This document shows positions 1 through 5,886 of a DNA stretch of 8,586 bases, one piece after another. This stretch comes from CAXMNX01 sp051009475. GTDB taxonomy: Bacteria > Pseudomonadota > Alphaproteobacteria > Rhodobacterales > Rhodobacteraceae. The DNA is taken from assembly GCA_051009475.1 (NCBI GenBank), contig JBPCWO010000241.1, positions 1 to 8,586 of the forward strand, read 5' to 3'. A program made the translations under genes and the position numbers. Under the pieces are notes generated by a model, which did not search any database, had not been told where the DNA came from, and saw nothing but the letters and a program-made list of their open reading frames with translations. The number at the start of each line of letters is the position of its first letter. The first letter of the stretch is position 1.

Positions 1-823
1 GCCCAACACCCGGCCATTGAAACACCGTTTCAGTGATAATCGCGAAGGCAATTATCGATCCCAACTGAAGCCCAGTGACCGTGATGACCGGCACAAGCGT
101 GTTCTTCAGTGCGTGGCGAAAGTTTACCACACGCTCTTTCAGTCCGCGTGCTCGCGCAAACCGGATATAGTCCTGGCGCAGGACCTCAAGCATCTCTGAT
201 CGGACCAGCCGCATGATCAACGTCATCTGGTAAAGCCCCAGCGTTATCGACGGAAGGACCAACGCTTTGATCCCGCTTGAAGTCAGCAGCCCTGTCGTCC
301 ACCAGCCCAATTTGGTGACTTCGCCTCGCCCAAAACTGGGCAACATGTCCAACTCAACCGAAAACAGGTAAATCAACAGGATCCCGATCAAGAATGTCGG
401 CAGACTGACCCCGATCAGAGAAACCGTCATTATCACATTTGACGCCCAACCATCTCGGCGGATCGCCGTGAAAACCCCAAGCCCAATTCCGATCGAGATC
501 GCCAGAAATCCGGATACCGCCGCCAATTCCAATGTCGCGGGTGCGCGCTCCGAAATAATGACCCCAACAGGTCGGCCCTGACGGTAACTCACACCGAAGT
601 TTCCCTGCGCCGCGCCGGCGAGGAATTTGTAGTATTGAACCGGAAATGGCTGATCGAGCCCAAGTTGGGTACGCAACCTTTCGATATCGGCTTGCGTTCG
701 TTCCTGCCCAAGCATGTTGTCTATGGGATCGCCTACAAAGCGAAACATCGAAAAGGCGACCAGACCAACAACGAGCAGAACAAGGATCGACTGGGCAACT
801 CGGCGAATAATGTATGCAAGCAT
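1..823 (-). CDS. ABC transporter inner-membrane permease, DppB/OppB/NikB type (partial, C-terminus off the left edge)
   Basis: One of the two membrane subunits of a peptide/nickel-type (BPD) ABC importer, which would pass substrate from a periplasmic binding protein into the cytoplasm. The 274 readable residues begin MLAYIIRRVAQSILVLLVVG, the usual family start: a short basic N-terminus, then transmembrane helix 1 (about 8-30). A periplasmic loop follows, with the family-typical LGLDQPFPVQYYKFL (54-68) and GNFGVSYR (74-81). Further hydrophobic segments lie at about 98-121, 129-155, 185-206 and 245-266. The EAA loop that docks on the ATPase is at about 218-249 (DYIRFARARGL...NTLVPVIT). Full-length relatives are a little over 300 residues, so roughly 35-50 are missing. 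The ATG at 823 fits the family start, but its Shine-Dalgarno sequence is poor (AAAGA touching the ATG). No binding-protein gene lies upstream, so this subunit opens its transcription unit. Family is clear; substrate is unknown. Confidence 0.93.
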   Translation of the reverse strand, partial: MLAYIIRRVAQSILVLLVVGLVAFSMFRFVGDPIDNMLGQERTQADIERLRTQLGLDQPFPVQYYKFLAGAAQGNFGVSYRQGRPVGVIISERAPATLELAAVSGFLAISIGIGLGVFTAIRRDGWASNVIMTVSLIGVSLPTFLIGILLIYLFSVELDMLPSFGRGEVTKLGWWTTGLLTSSGIKALVLPSITLGLYQMTLIMRLVRSEMLEVLRQDYIRFARARGLKERVVNFRHALKNTLVPVITVTGLQLGSIIAFAIITETVFQWPGVG

Positions 824-988
824 TCTTTGTTTGTGGTGTGCGGCGCCGGACCCGTCAAGCCAAAGCCGAATACTTGCTGCTGGCGCTTGGTTTGATCCGG
901 GGACTCCAGGCGGCAAAACCTGCGGGATCTCGTCGACGACAACGATGCTTATTGACGCCGCGCCAAAGACGCTCGCAAATCGTTGGTA

Positions 989-1055
989 TGAACAGCGTTC
1001 AAAAATTATTGAACAGTGCTCAATTTCTGGTATTAGTAATATGAACAATGTTCAT
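989..1055. promoter_or_regulatory. Cluster of three TGAAC-type palindromic operators
   Basis: Three 13-bp inverted repeats of one pattern are visible: TGAACAGCGTTCA (989-1001), TGAACAGTGCTCA (1010-1022, extended by a T/A pair to 1009-1023) and TGAACAATGTTCA (1042-1054, extended to a perfect 15-mer at 1041-1055). The first two each have one mismatched pair; the third is perfect. Centres at 995, 1016 and 1048 are 21 and 32 bp apart, close to two and three helical turns, so all three would face the same side of the DNA. Site 2 covers the proposed -35 box and site 3 ends one base before the GGAG ribosome binding site of the membrane protein gene, a repressor-like arrangement. The shape suits a dimeric HTH repressor such as a TetR-family protein, but the regulator is not in the window and its identity is inference. 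The cluster could also act on the leftward permease promoter. Confidence 0.72.
1009..1036 (+). promoter_or_regulatory. Candidate sigma-70-type promoter of the membrane protein gene
   Basis: TTGAAC (1009-1014) and TATTAG (1031-1036) are separated by 16 bp, each matching four of six consensus bases. The -35 lies inside the second palindrome of the operator cluster and the expected transcript start falls at or just before the third palindrome, which fits repression. An alternative -10 (TAGTAA, 1034-1039) has a longer 19-bp spacer. Assigned by eye only. Confidence 0.4.
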
Positions 1056-1066
1056 GGAGTGATTCG

Positions 1067-2260
1067 ATGCCGCATGTTGTTAATACCGACGCGATGGTCG
1101 CCCAGGGAATTTTGACCCCTCAGCAGGCCGACGTAATCAAACGCCGATCCCGCGATACAATGTTGGCGCTCGTCGTCAACATCATGCTGACCGCTGGGAT
1201 TGTCGCCGCATCGCTTGGATTTGTATTCTGGATCGCCGACGCCGCCGGTGTCGCAGCTCTAGGATTGCTGTTTCTTCTCATCGGCTCTGGCGTTCTGGCC
1301 CGCGGCAGCAGTTTGTACCGGATGCTCGGCTCAGCTTCTGCATTGGTCGGCGCAGGAATGCTATGCGCGGGCGGCGGGTTCGAGCTTTGGGACAAATACC
1401 CTGACATAGCGGGTGTTGCGATGCTACTGGTCGGCCTGGCAACGATTGCTGGCTTTCTTGTCCTCTATTTCCGCGGCCCACAATCCTTATCGTTCGTCAC
1501 CGGCTCAATCGCGTTGATGGGTCTGATTTTGCACCTTTGCGGTGTTGGCATCCTGCTCGACTCATCCGGCGTGACCGGGTGGATCCAAAGCCTCCACTTT
1601 CTTTATGCCGCTGCCGCCATCGCCGCCGTGGGAACCGCGCTTGACGTCCGTGTCGTAACGGCGGCCGCTATTGTTCCATTTGCCCAGGCGCTGGAAACAG
1701 GCACTTGGTATTTCCACGCGGCCTACGTGTTTTACTCCCCCGAGCCCACGCTCACGATACTGCAAATGGCCGCGTTGATCGGAGTTGCAGTATGGATAAT
1801 CTCCCGCATGTCCGACCGGCTTGGGCGCCACGCAGGGATCCTCGCTATTATGGCGGCGGTCGTCGGCAACTTGGCCTTTCTCGTCGGCAGCCTCTGGGGC
1901 GATGACGTTGGCATGTCATTCTTCCGCGACAGCGCTCCAAGCTACACTGACTTCGAAAACTGGCAAGATCACACCGCTGCATATGCTGTCTGGCGAGACC
2001 AGTTTTTCCAGATTTCTGAACACGCCTTCAGCATAGTATGGGCAATCCTGCTATTCGTCGGCGCGTGGTTTGCGGCAGTTAGCGAAAAACGCGGGCTGTT
2101 CAACACCGTAGTCACTTTCGGTGCGATCCACGCCTATACACAGATATACGAAACATTTTCAGACGAACCGATGTTCTACGCGCTCGGTGGGCTTGCTGTC
2201 ATACCGCTTGCCTGGGGAATATGGCGACTCAATGGACGAATGTTCCAGCCACAAACTTAA
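1067..2260 (+). CDS. Polytopic inner-membrane protein, DUF2157-like
   Basis: A 397-residue integral membrane protein of unknown function. The N-terminus (about 1-30) is a short soluble segment with a helical motif, GILTPQQADVIKRRS, of the kind seen at the start of DUF2157 proteins. About eleven hydrophobic segments follow, near 32-56, 62-78, 87-105, 115-135, 142-163, 174-191, 196-210, 229-246, 256-276, 322-338 and 368-386. The longest polar stretch (about 278-320) is rich in aromatic and acidic residues and probably forms an extramembrane loop. No catalytic motif is recognisable. The start is well supported: GGAG at 1056-1059 sits 7 nt before the ATG. Upstream is the three-palindrome operator cluster, so expression is probably repressed under some condition. 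The gene is divergent from the transporter permease and convergent with the adenosine-kinase-like gene, 30 bp away. The DUF2157 label is from memory of the domain's architecture and is tentative. Confidence 0.82.
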   Translation: MPHVVNTDAMVAQGILTPQQADVIKRRSRDTMLALVVNIMLTAGIVAASLGFVFWIADAAGVAALGLLFLLIGSGVLARGSSLYRMLGSASALVGAGMLCAGGGFELWDKYPDIAGVAMLLVGLATIAGFLVLYFRGPQSLSFVTGSIALMGLILHLCGVGILLDSSGVTGWIQSLHFLYAAAAIAAVGTALDVRVVTAAAIVPFAQALETGTWYFHAAYVFYSPEPTLTILQMAALIGVAVWIISRMSDRLGRHAGILAIMAAVVGNLAFLVGSLWGDDVGMSFFRDSAPSYTDFENWQDHTAAYAVWRDQFFQISEHAFSIVWAILLFVGAWFAAVSEKRGLFNTVVTFGAIHAYTQIYETFSDEPMFYALGGLAVIPLAWGIWRLNGRMFQPQT

Positions 2261-2290
2261 AGGGGATGCTCCACCGCGCAACCGGCGACC

Positions 2291-3286
2291 TCAAAGCAAT
2301 CCTTCAGAGCGGAACAATGCCTTAAGGTCGGCCTCGGGCCGCGCGCCAATGTGCGAAATCACTTCCGATGCTGCGACACAGCCCATTCGCCCGCATAGAT
2401 CCAGTGAAAAGTCTTTCGACAGCGCCCAGAGAAACGCACCGGCAAATGCGTCCCCGGCCCCGGTTGCATCAACGATCTGAACGGGTCTGGCCGGTGCGTG
2501 CCATCTTTTGCCGCCGGACAGAATGTGCGCGCCTTTCTCACCTTCCGTGCAGGCAACGACTTCAATCTCAGCTGCAGCGTTGGCCAGTGCAGCTTCGAAA
2601 TCATCCGTTTCATACATCGAACAAATTTCGTCGCGGTTGGCAAAAAGCAGATCAACGTGATCGCGCAGCATTGTTCGAAACGCATCTCGGTGCCGCTCAA
2701 CACAAAAGGGGTCGCTCAGCGTGAGAGACACCTGCCCTCCCGAGGATTTTGCAGCATCGATCGCCTTGGCAAAGGCCGCATGACTTTCCGGCCCGTCAAA
2801 TCGATATCCCTCGAGATAGATCGCGCTGGACGATGCGATCTGATCTGTGTCGATATCCGACGGTTTCAGAAACTCGGTGACACCAAGATAAGTATTCATC
2901 GACCGCTCGCCGTCCGGCGTCACCAATACGATGCAACGGCCGGTCTCGGCCGCTTCAGTCGCAGGCGCCAGTGCGGTTTCGTAAACCGCCCCCTGCGCAC
3001 GCAGATCGTGGGCAAAGATTGCTCCCAGTTGATCGTCCTTAACCTTACCGACATAAGCGGTTGAGCCGCCCAACGAGGCGATAGCGGCAATTGTATTTGC
3101 CGCTGATCCGCCGGAAATTTCGCGCGCCGGCCCAACGCGCGCATAAAGGTCTATCGCGCGATCCATATCGATCAGCTGCATGATGCCCTTTTCAACTCCG
3201 GCTTCCTTGAGAAAATCGTCGTCACAACGTGCCAGAACATCGACCATCGCATTGCCAATACCAACAACATCAAAGCGTTTGTTCAT
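2291..3286 (-). CDS. PfkB-family sugar kinase, probable adenosine kinase
   Basis: A 331-residue ribokinase-fold enzyme that probably phosphorylates adenosine (or a related nucleoside or sugar) with ATP in the cytoplasm, for purine salvage. PfkB signature 1 is at about 59-85 (GGSAANTIAAIASLGG, then YVGKVKDD). Signature 2 is at 273-286 (DATGAGDAFAGAFL), with Asp279 as the expected catalytic base and the GAGD anion hole. NRDE at 217-220 matches the NxxE metal/phosphate motif. The N-terminal FDVVGIGNAMVDVLAR is typical of the adenosine-kinase-like bacterial group. Length is normal. The ATG overlaps the TGA of nth as ATGA, with a GAGGA ribosome binding site inside nth (3296-3300, 9 nt from the ATG), so translation is probably coupled to nth. 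Substrate within the PfkB family cannot be fixed from motifs; fructokinase or ribokinase-like activity remains possible. Confidence 0.88.
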   Translation of the reverse strand: MNKRFDVVGIGNAMVDVLARCDDDFLKEAGVEKGIMQLIDMDRAIDLYARVGPAREISGGSAANTIAAIASLGGSTAYVGKVKDDQLGAIFAHDLRAQGAVYETALAPATEAAETGRCIVLVTPDGERSMNTYLGVTEFLKPSDIDTDQIASSSAIYLEGYRFDGPESHAAFAKAIDAAKSSGGQVSLTLSDPFCVERHRDAFRTMLRDHVDLLFANRDEICSMYETDDFEAALANAAAEIEVVACTEGEKGAHILSGGKRWHAPARPVQIVDATGAGDAFAGAFLWALSKDFSLDLCGRMGCVAASEVISHIGARPEADLKALFRSEGLL

Positions 3287-3927
3287 GGGGTCTTGTCCTC
3301 AAACTGGCAAAACTCACGAATTACGCAGGCATTGCATTTTGGTTTGCGCGCAACGCAGGTGTAGCGTCCGTGCAGGATCAGCCAGTGATGCGCATGTTGC
3401 TGAAACTCCGCTGGCACATGGTCCTCGATTGCGCGTTCAACGGCATCGACATCCTTCCCGGGCGCAATTCCCGTGCGATTTCCGACACGGAAAATATGTG
3501 TGTCGACGGCTTGGGCGGGATGTCTGAACCACATGTTCAATACAACATTCGCTGTCTTTCGCCCGACACCGGGTAACGATTGCAGCGCCGCGCGACTCGA
3601 CGGTACCTCGCCGCCGTATTCGTCGACAAGGATGCGCGACAGCTTGATGACGTTCTTCGCCTTGTTGCGATAAAGTCCAATCGATTTGATATGCTCGATC
3701 AAACGTTCTTCACCCAAGGCCAGCATCTTTTCAGGCGTATCCGCAATCTCGAACAAATCACGCGTCGCCTTGTTCACTCCGACATCCGTTGCCTGGGCCG
3801 AAAGCGCTACAGCAACAACCAAAGTGTAAGCGTTCACATGCTCCAATTCACCTTTGGGCTCCGCTTCGGCTTCGCGAAAACGGTCGAAGATATCATGGAT
3901 CGTGGAATAGGGAAGTTGCTTAGCCAT
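3283..3927 (-). CDS. nth: Endonuclease III (DNA glycosylase / AP lyase)
   Basis: A bifunctional base-excision repair enzyme that removes oxidised pyrimidines such as thymine glycol and cleaves the abasic site by beta-elimination. Counting from MAKQLPYS, the helix-hairpin-helix is LPGVGRKTA (118-126) with catalytic Lys124. The catalytic Asp142 lies in VDTHIFRV. The [4Fe-4S] cluster ligands are Cys191, Cys198, Cys201 and Cys207 in the exact C-X6-C-X2-C-X5-C spacing. Each residue is offset by four from E. coli Nth (K120, D138, C187/194/197/203). The 214-residue length matches the family (E. coli 211). Start choice is uncertain: an in-frame ATG at 3951 (adding MPFAKTPR) and a TTG at 3963 also exist, none with a good Shine-Dalgarno; 3927 was chosen because it matches the usual family N-terminus. 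First gene of the operon with the downstream kinase; divergent from the methyltransferase gene. Confidence 0.96.
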   Translation of the reverse strand: MAKQLPYSTIHDIFDRFREAEAEPKGELEHVNAYTLVVAVALSAQATDVGVNKATRDLFEIADTPEKMLALGEERLIEHIKSIGLYRNKAKNVIKLSRILVDEYGGEVPSSRAALQSLPGVGRKTANVVLNMWFRHPAQAVDTHIFRVGNRTGIAPGKDVDAVERAIEDHVPAEFQQHAHHWLILHGRYTCVARKPKCNACVIREFCQFEDKTP

Positions 3928-4018
3928 CCGGGGTGTTTTGGCGAAAGGCATCGATAACCACAAGTATCAATGGCCGGGCACGTCACTTCCCGCAATATCC
4001 GGGTCGCCTCGCGTTCAG

Positions 4019-4049
4019 CCTTTGCCTAGATCTCGATCAACGCAAAGGA
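4019..4049 (+). promoter_or_regulatory. Inverted repeat that could mask the methyltransferase ribosome binding site
   Basis: CCTTTGC (4019-4025) and GCAAAGG (4042-4048) are exact reverse complements with a 16-nt loop. The right arm contains most of the Shine-Dalgarno sequence AAAGGA (4044-4049), which lies 8 nt before the ATG at 4058. In the mRNA this would be a seven-pair stem hiding the ribosome binding site. The strong Shine-Dalgarno also decides the gene start at 4058 rather than the in-frame ATG at 3938, which lies within or beside nth. Whether the stem forms, and whether the transcript starts upstream of 4019, is unknown. Confidence 0.45.
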
Positions 4050-4057
4050 TACAACCC

Positions 4058-4912
4058 ATGACTCACATGCCCAAATTCGACACCGGATATCACTATCAGC
4101 TCATGCGTCGCGCAATCGATCTCATCGACAGCGAGGACGGACGCCAGAAATCGCTCGAAGATATCGCCGCAGACATGCACATGTCGCCGGCGCACTTCCA
4201 ACGGATATTTTCCCGCTGGGCCGGCGTTTCACCAAAAAGATACCAGCAGTGGCTGATGCTGGACCACGCCAAGTCACTTCTTGCCGACAGACACACGACT
4301 TTGGATACCGCGGACTCGGTCGGGCTTTCCGGATCGGGTCGCTTGCATGACCTTTTTGTCCGCTGGGAAGCCATGTCGCCCGGCGATTACGCAAAGGGCG
4401 GCGAAGGGCTGGAAATCTTGTGGGGCTGGTTCAAAAGCCCTTTTGGCCCCGCATTGATTATGGGAACCGAGAAGGGCATCTGCGGAATTGGCTTCGCCAG
4501 CGAAGCGGGAACCGAAACAACCATGTCTGATTTAGTGGCACGCTGGCCGAATGCCACATTTGCCGAAGATCCGTCGGCCTTGGCCCCGCTTGTGGAAGCG
4601 GCATTCCCACGTGATGCCGAAAACGCCGCGCAGCCCAAGCTTTTTCTAATTGGCGCGCCCTTTCAGATAAAAGTCTGGGAAGCACTTCTGCGAATTCCTA
4701 CCGGTCACGTAACTACATATACGGATATTGCGCGGATAATCGGCCATCCGAAAGCAGTCCGCGCTGTAGGCACAGCAGTGGGGCGCAATCCGATCTCCTG
4801 GTTGATACCCTGCCATCGCGCGCTCCGAAAATCAGGCGGTCTTGGAGGCTATCACTGGGGCTTGCCAGTGAAGCGCGCAATGCTTGCCTGGGAAGCTGCA
4901 GAGACTGCCTGA
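4058..4912 (+). CDS. AraC-type HTH / O6-methylguanine-DNA methyltransferase fusion (Ada-like, lacking the N-terminal Ada zinc domain)
   Basis: A 284-residue DNA-repair protein predicted to transfer the alkyl group from O6-alkylguanine in DNA to its own cysteine in a single-turnover reaction. Residues about 15-112 form an AraC-type helix-turn-helix region (SLEDIAADMHMSPAHFQRIFSRW, then GVSPKRYQ). Residues about 195-280 are the methyltransferase domain: RAVGTAVGRNP (235-245), the active site PCHR (251-254, Cys252 as acceptor), and GGYHWG...KRAMLAWE near the end. Compared with E. coli Ada (354 residues) the N-terminal phosphotriester-repair domain with its four zinc-binding cysteines is absent, so the usual methylation switch that turns Ada into an activator is missing. 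The HTH may only assist DNA binding or act as a constitutive regulator. The start at 4058 is set by AAAGGA 8 nt upstream. Divergent from nth. Confidence 0.93.
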   Translation: MTHMPKFDTGYHYQLMRRAIDLIDSEDGRQKSLEDIAADMHMSPAHFQRIFSRWAGVSPKRYQQWLMLDHAKSLLADRHTTLDTADSVGLSGSGRLHDLFVRWEAMSPGDYAKGGEGLEILWGWFKSPFGPALIMGTEKGICGIGFASEAGTETTMSDLVARWPNATFAEDPSALAPLVEAAFPRDAENAAQPKLFLIGAPFQIKVWEALLRIPTGHVTTYTDIARIIGHPKAVRAVGTAVGRNPISWLIPCHRALRKSGGLGGYHWGLPVKRAMLAWEAAETA

Positions 4913-4946
4913 TATCGGATATCAGCACCCTGATCTTGCTTATCAG
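4909..4946. promoter_or_regulatory. Paired 17-bp palindromes CTGAT-N7-ATCAG
   Basis: Site 1 (4909-4925) is CTGATATCGGATATCAG, a perfect palindrome with eight-base arms and one central base; it includes the stop codon of the methyltransferase gene. Site 2 (4930-4946) is CTGATCTTGCTTATCAG, sharing the same outer five bases on each side and the same seven-base spacing. Centres at 4917 and 4938 are 21 bp apart, two helical turns. This suggests tandem binding sites for a dimeric regulator of the lipoprotein gene about 100 bp downstream. As RNA they could instead form two short hairpins after the methyltransferase gene, but no T-run follows, so a normal intrinsic terminator is unlikely. The remaining gap to 5041 shows only a weak -10-like TATAGC (5000-5005). 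Confidence 0.55.
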
Positions 4947-5041
4947 CAGGCTGTAGGCGCACATCCGCCCAAGCCGCTGGATCGCAATATGTTTGAGTGT
5001 ATAGCGGCGCAGGAGATGGGCAGAGATAAAAAGGAGTTCCC

Positions 5042-5704
5042 ATGCAACTCACCCGCAAACCGATTATTTTTAGCGCCGCCAGCCTACTGGTCCTAAGCGC
5101 TTGTACCGATCCATCGCAGTATCCAGGCACGGACGGCGACCGCACTCGTCAGGGCGCCATCGCTGGTGCCGCCGTCGGTGGGATTCTAGGGGGCACGCGC
5201 GAAAGCGGCAGCGACCGCTTTAAGAATGCGGTCATCGGAGCAGCAATTGGCGCCGCAGCAGGCGGCCTAATCGGCAACGCAATGGATCAGCAGGCCGCCG
5301 AGCTTCGCGAAGACTTTGGAAATGGTGAAATTGACGTCATCAACACCGGAAGCGAGCTCATCGTGCGCATGCCCGAAGCAATTCTCTTCGCGACGGACAG
5401 CGCATCGCTGAATCCGCAGCTTCGTTCTGATCTCAATGTGCTATCCAGCAGCCTGAACAAGTATCCACAGTCGATCGTGACGGTTACAGGCCACACCGAT
5501 AACACAGGCACCGCATCCTATAACCAGAACCTCAGCGAACGCCGTGCCGACTCGGTCGCAGCGGTTCTCCGATCCGGTGGCGTCGCGGGCTCTCGCATCC
5601 AGGCGATCGGAGCGGGCGAAAGCCAGCCAATTGCCACCAACCAGACAGTTGAAGGACGCGCGATGAACCGTCGCGTCGACATAACGATCACCCCAACCGG
5701 TTGA
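5042..5704 (+). CDS. OmpA-family peptidoglycan-associated lipoprotein, YiaD-like
   Basis: A 220-residue outer-membrane lipoprotein predicted to tie the outer membrane to peptidoglycan. The N-terminus is a lipoprotein signal peptide with lipobox LSAC (18-21); Cys21 would be lipidated, and Thr at the next position fits outer-membrane sorting. Residues 38-80 hold two glycine-zipper stretches (GAIAGAAVGGILGG and GAAIGAAAGGLIGNAMD) typical of the YiaD/YMGG-like group. Residues about 104-217 are an OmpA C-terminal domain, with TGHTDNTG (149-156) and NLSERRADSV (163-172), including the Asp and Arg positions that bind diaminopimelate in this family. It is much shorter than OmpA and has no beta-barrel. 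AAGGAG (5031-5036) lies 5 nt before the ATG. Monocistronic: preceded by the CTGAT palindromes and followed at once by a strong terminator. A true Pal is less likely, because the Tol genes are absent and glycine zippers are present. Confidence 0.92.
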   Translation: MQLTRKPIIFSAASLLVLSACTDPSQYPGTDGDRTRQGAIAGAAVGGILGGTRESGSDRFKNAVIGAAIGAAAGGLIGNAMDQQAAELREDFGNGEIDVINTGSELIVRMPEAILFATDSASLNPQLRSDLNVLSSSLNKYPQSIVTVTGHTDNTGTASYNQNLSERRADSVAAVLRSGGVAGSRIQAIGAGESQPIATNQTVEGRAMNRRVDITITPTG

Positions 5705-5715
5705 TCTTGCAATCT

Positions 5716-5761
5716 GCCGTAACAACCCCGCGGCCTAGCCCGCTCGGTTGTTACGGCTTTT
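5716..5761 (+). terminator. Rho-independent terminator after the OmpA-like lipoprotein gene
   Basis: GCCGTAACAACC (5716-5727) and GGTTGTTACGGC (5746-5757) form a perfect 12-bp stem around an 18-nt GC-rich loop, followed by TTTT. It begins 11 nt after the stop codon. The T-run is short and there is no matching run on the other strand, so it probably acts only on rightward transcripts. It separates the lipoprotein gene from galU. Confidence 0.85.
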
Positions 5762-5886
5762 ACTAAATTTCAAGCAAGCTTATCCGGTCTTGATCAAGCG
5801 AAATTAACGTTTGGTTTGTACCTATTGCCTACGCGTTACTCGACCGCTCCTGCCGTTCGCGGCTAATCATTTACAGCGAGGTCGGA

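Noticed and set aside
989..1055. LexA (SOS) boxes, suggested by repeated GAAC/GTTC
   Set aside because: The alphaproteobacterial LexA site is the direct repeat GTTC-N7-GTTC. Here the copies are inverted repeats with three-base centres, and no N7 direct repeat exists.
714..1115. 133-residue plus-strand reading frame across the permease start and intergenic region
   Set aside because: It runs opposite the permease N-terminus and through the operator cluster into the next gene's start in another frame; no family resemblance.
2261..2290. Terminator between the convergent membrane protein and kinase genes
   Set aside because: The 30-bp gap shows no stem with a T-run on either strand.
2498..3064. 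188-residue plus-strand reading frame opposite the PfkB-type kinase
   Set aside because: It is the antisense shadow of a gene with complete kinase motifs; composition and lack of motifs argue against coding.
3938..4057. N-terminal extension of the methyltransferase from an ATG at 3938
   Set aside because: No similarity to Ada domains, low-complexity Ser/Pro/Arg content, overlap with possible nth starts, and a much better Shine-Dalgarno before 4058.
5789..5798. CTTGATCAAG as an FNR/FnrL site for galU
   Set aside because: It is a perfect 10-bp palindrome but lacks the four-base spacer of TTGAT-N4-ATCAA; a single short palindrome is weak evidence.
5804..5820. CtrA-like site (TTAA-N7-TTAA) upstream of galU
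   Set aside because: Only the first TTAA half is present; the second position reads TTTG.
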